Assembly (NCBI RefSeq): GCF_028288185.1
Contig: NZ_JAQBOF010000007.1
Location: 27,537 to 91,536 of the forward strand
Source: Mucilaginibacter sp.
GTDB lineage: Bacteria; Bacteroidota; Bacteroidia; Sphingobacteriales; Sphingobacteriaceae
Direction: 5' to 3'
DNA length: 64,000 bases
Shown: in pieces, positions 62,565 to 64,000 of the stretch
How positions within the stretch are numbered: position 1 is the first letter of the stretch
How the letters are laid out: the number at the start of each line of letters is the position of its first letter
The notes under the pieces: model-generated
What the model was told of the DNA's origin: nothing
Database searches by the model: none
Seen by the model: only the letters and a program-made list of their open reading frames with translations
Translations under genes and position numbers: made by a program

Positions 62565-64000
62565 TTGAAAAAGCTTTTACTTTTTATTTTTCTTGCTGTT
62601 ACATTACTTATTAGCAACAATTTATTTGCGCAAACAACGTATACTTGGATAGGAGGAACCACCGCCTGGACTACTGCTGCAAATTGGAGCCATTCGGGCG
62701 GTACGGGTGTCACTTTTCCCGGGAGTCAGTCAAATGATATTGCGGTAATAGGGGCCGTTGGCGCTGTCCCAACTATATCAGCCGGTAATATATCGATGGC
62801 ATCTATAACATTCGGTACATCGGGCAGCTTAACAGCCCAGATCAGCGTATCCAGCGGGGCTACTTTAACTTTATCAGGAGACATCACTTTTGTGGCCAAC
62901 GCCAGTGCGACCTCTACAGCTACACTTGCCGGTGCGGGCACAATAAACGCAGTAAACGCTAATATTGCAGCCAGCAATACCTCAGCCTCTTATACATTAA
63001 CTTTAGCCTCGTCAATTACCGCTCTCAACTTAAGCGGTAACATTGCTCTTACCACCGCCCATTCAGCTACTCCAACTAATGGTGATGCTAAGTTTAATTT
63101 AACCGGGGGCACATTATCGGTTGCAGGTGTACAAACTAATAATGCAAACGCGGCTAACACTTCAACCGTTGCAATATCCAGCGGTGCCACGTTAAAACTT
63201 TTAAACACCACACCATTCTCCGGCCTGTCGGGCACGGGTACAAATACACTAACTTTTAATACCGCAGGCGCGAATGTTGAATATGGAGGAGCCAGTCAGA
63301 CTGTTTATACTGGAACTAACTATGCCAATTTAATTTTTTCAGGCTCGGGTACTAAAACAGTGGGAGCCGCAATGGCTATTGGGGGTACGTTTACAAATGG
63401 TTCTAATGTTACTACAAGTATTACAACAGGCAACTTTAGTGTTGGTACTACTACTAATAATTCAGGTACTATTACTAAAACCACTACCGGAACGGCCATT
63501 TTTACGGGGGTTGTTACTAATAATTCCACGGGAACTATAACGCAAAATGGAACTGCGGGTACCATGACTTTTACTGCCGTACCAGTTAACGGCGGTTTAA
63601 TTAATCAGACCAATACGGCCCAGATAACCTTTACCGCTGGGGCTACCAATAACTCCGGCGGTAACATTACCGAAGGCTCCTCGGGGGTTATGCTTTTTTC
63701 GGCGGGGGTTACCAATAACTCAGGCGGTACCATTACCGAAGGTGGATCGGGCCTTATAACATTTAATACTACTTTAAATAATACCGGCCTGGTTCAACAA
63801 ACTGGTACAGGAGGTATAACATTTACGGGGATAGTCACCAATAATTCGGGCGGTGTTATAACGCAAAACGGACCATCCGGCCTCCTGCAGTTTACGGCTG
63901 CTCCAGTTAACGGCGGTTTAATTAATCAGGTAGATGCCGGTCCGCTAACCTTTAGTAGTACGGTCGCCAATAATTCGGGCGGTACTATTACACAGGCCAG
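62565..64000 (+). CDS. Large repetitive surface protein, 5' part (runs off window)
   Basis: A frame open from TTG 62565 to the right edge (478 codons, no stop). There is no ATG in the frame near the start. The TTG opens MKKLLLFIFLAVTLL, a signal peptide ending NNLFAQ, followed by TYTWIGGTTAWTTAANWS, a common opening in exported Bacteroidota adhesins. After about 230 residues rich in Ser/Thr/Ala/Asn/Gly, tandem repeats of about 22 residues begin (TFTGVVTNNSTGTITQNG, LFSAGVTNNSGGTITEGG). Likely a long surface fibre or adhesin; a T9SS substrate if its missing end carries a sorting domain. Minus-strand frames over it are shadows. Confidence 0.82.
   Translation, partial: MKKLLLFIFLAVTLLISNNLFAQTTYTWIGGTTAWTTAANWSHSGGTGVTFPGSQSNDIAVIGAVGAVPTISAGNISMASITFGTSGSLTAQISVSSGATLTLSGDITFVANASATSTATLAGAGTINAVNANIAASNTSASYTLTLASSITALNLSGNIALTTAHSATPTNGDAKFNLTGGTLSVAGVQTNNANAANTSTVAISSGATLKLLNTTPFSGLSGTGTNTLTFNTAGANVEYGGASQTVYTGTNYANLIFSGSGTKTVGAAMAIGGTFTNGSNVTTSITTGNFSVGTTTNNSGTITKTTTGTAIFTGVVTNNSTGTITQNGTAGTMTFTAVPVNGGLINQTNTAQITFTAGATNNSGGNITEGSSGVMLFSAGVTNNSGGTITEGGSGLITFNTTLNNTGLVQQTGTGGITFTGIVTNNSGGVITQNGPSGLLQFTAAPVNGGLINQVDAGPLTFSSTVANNSGGTITQA

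Noticed and set aside
62726..63565. Three minus-strand open frames of about 80 residues
   Set aside because: They lie opposite the open plus-strand repeat gene and have Val/Pro/Ala-rich low-complexity translations with no signal peptide or family match; shadows of the repeats.

Overview
The window looks like chromosomal DNA of a Bacteroidota bacterium, most likely a Sphingobacteriaceae member close to Mucilaginibacter or Pedobacter. Supporting signs are a complete gldK-gldL-gldM-gldN set plus a SprE/PorW-type lipoprotein (type IX secretion, T9SS), a subtilase ending in a T9SS sorting domain, an ATP synthase cluster that stops after atpG, Bacteroidota promoters of the TTTG-N19-21-TAnnTTTG type, mostly missing Shine-Dalgarno sites, and many palindromic repeats between genes. 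The genus is inferred from style, not proven. No rRNA, tRNA, CRISPR array, phage or transposase was seen.

Layout. 1-3.5 kb: 5' part of secA (minus) and purD (plus). 3.5-9.3 kb: minus-strand ATP synthase operon atpZ-(atpI-like)-atpB-E-F-H-A-G. 9.4-16.4 kb: plus-strand sprE/porW, a class A penicillin-binding protein and uvrC. 16.5-23.3 kb: minus-strand DUF4271 gene, hemD, then gldKLMN. 23.5-31.4 kb: sugar locus. A minus operon lacI-MFS transporter-GH32-like hydrolase-ROK kinase-phosphodiesterase faces a GH97 gene. The lacI promoter carries operator-like palindromes. 31.4-34.5 kb: hemW, a fasciclin protein and a cupin/JmjC-like protein. 34.8-39.5 kb: tetR-tolC-emrA-emrB efflux operon with two matching operators. 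39.8-41.0 kb: pnuC and a nicotinamide-riboside kinase. 41.4-43.9 kb: ECF sigma factor, membrane protein (anti-sigma candidate) and DUF4097-like surface protein. 44-57.6 kb: mostly single genes: RlmI-type methyltransferase, unknown lipoprotein, DegP protease, dapF, SNF2 helicase, TIGR01777 epimerase, photolyase, two FKBP lipoproteins, a MarR regulator and a small barrel protein. 57.9-64 kb: a 1251-residue secreted subtilase, a small PID-CTERM-like protein, and the start of a large repetitive surface protein that runs off the right edge.

How the genes fit together. SecA and the Gld/SprE proteins form an export route for which the subtilase, and possibly the repeat protein, are likely cargo. The sugar locus combines a probable alpha-galactosidase with a probable beta-fructosidase, which fits use of raffinose-type sugars. 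pnuC with the riboside kinase forms a compact NAD salvage pair.

The least expected features are an unclosed TTG-initiated repeat gene at the right edge, an inverted repeat that supplies the N-terminus of the riboside kinase, operators built into the lacI and tetR promoters, -7 promoter boxes lying 3-6 bases before several start codons, and at least eight families of intergenic palindromes.
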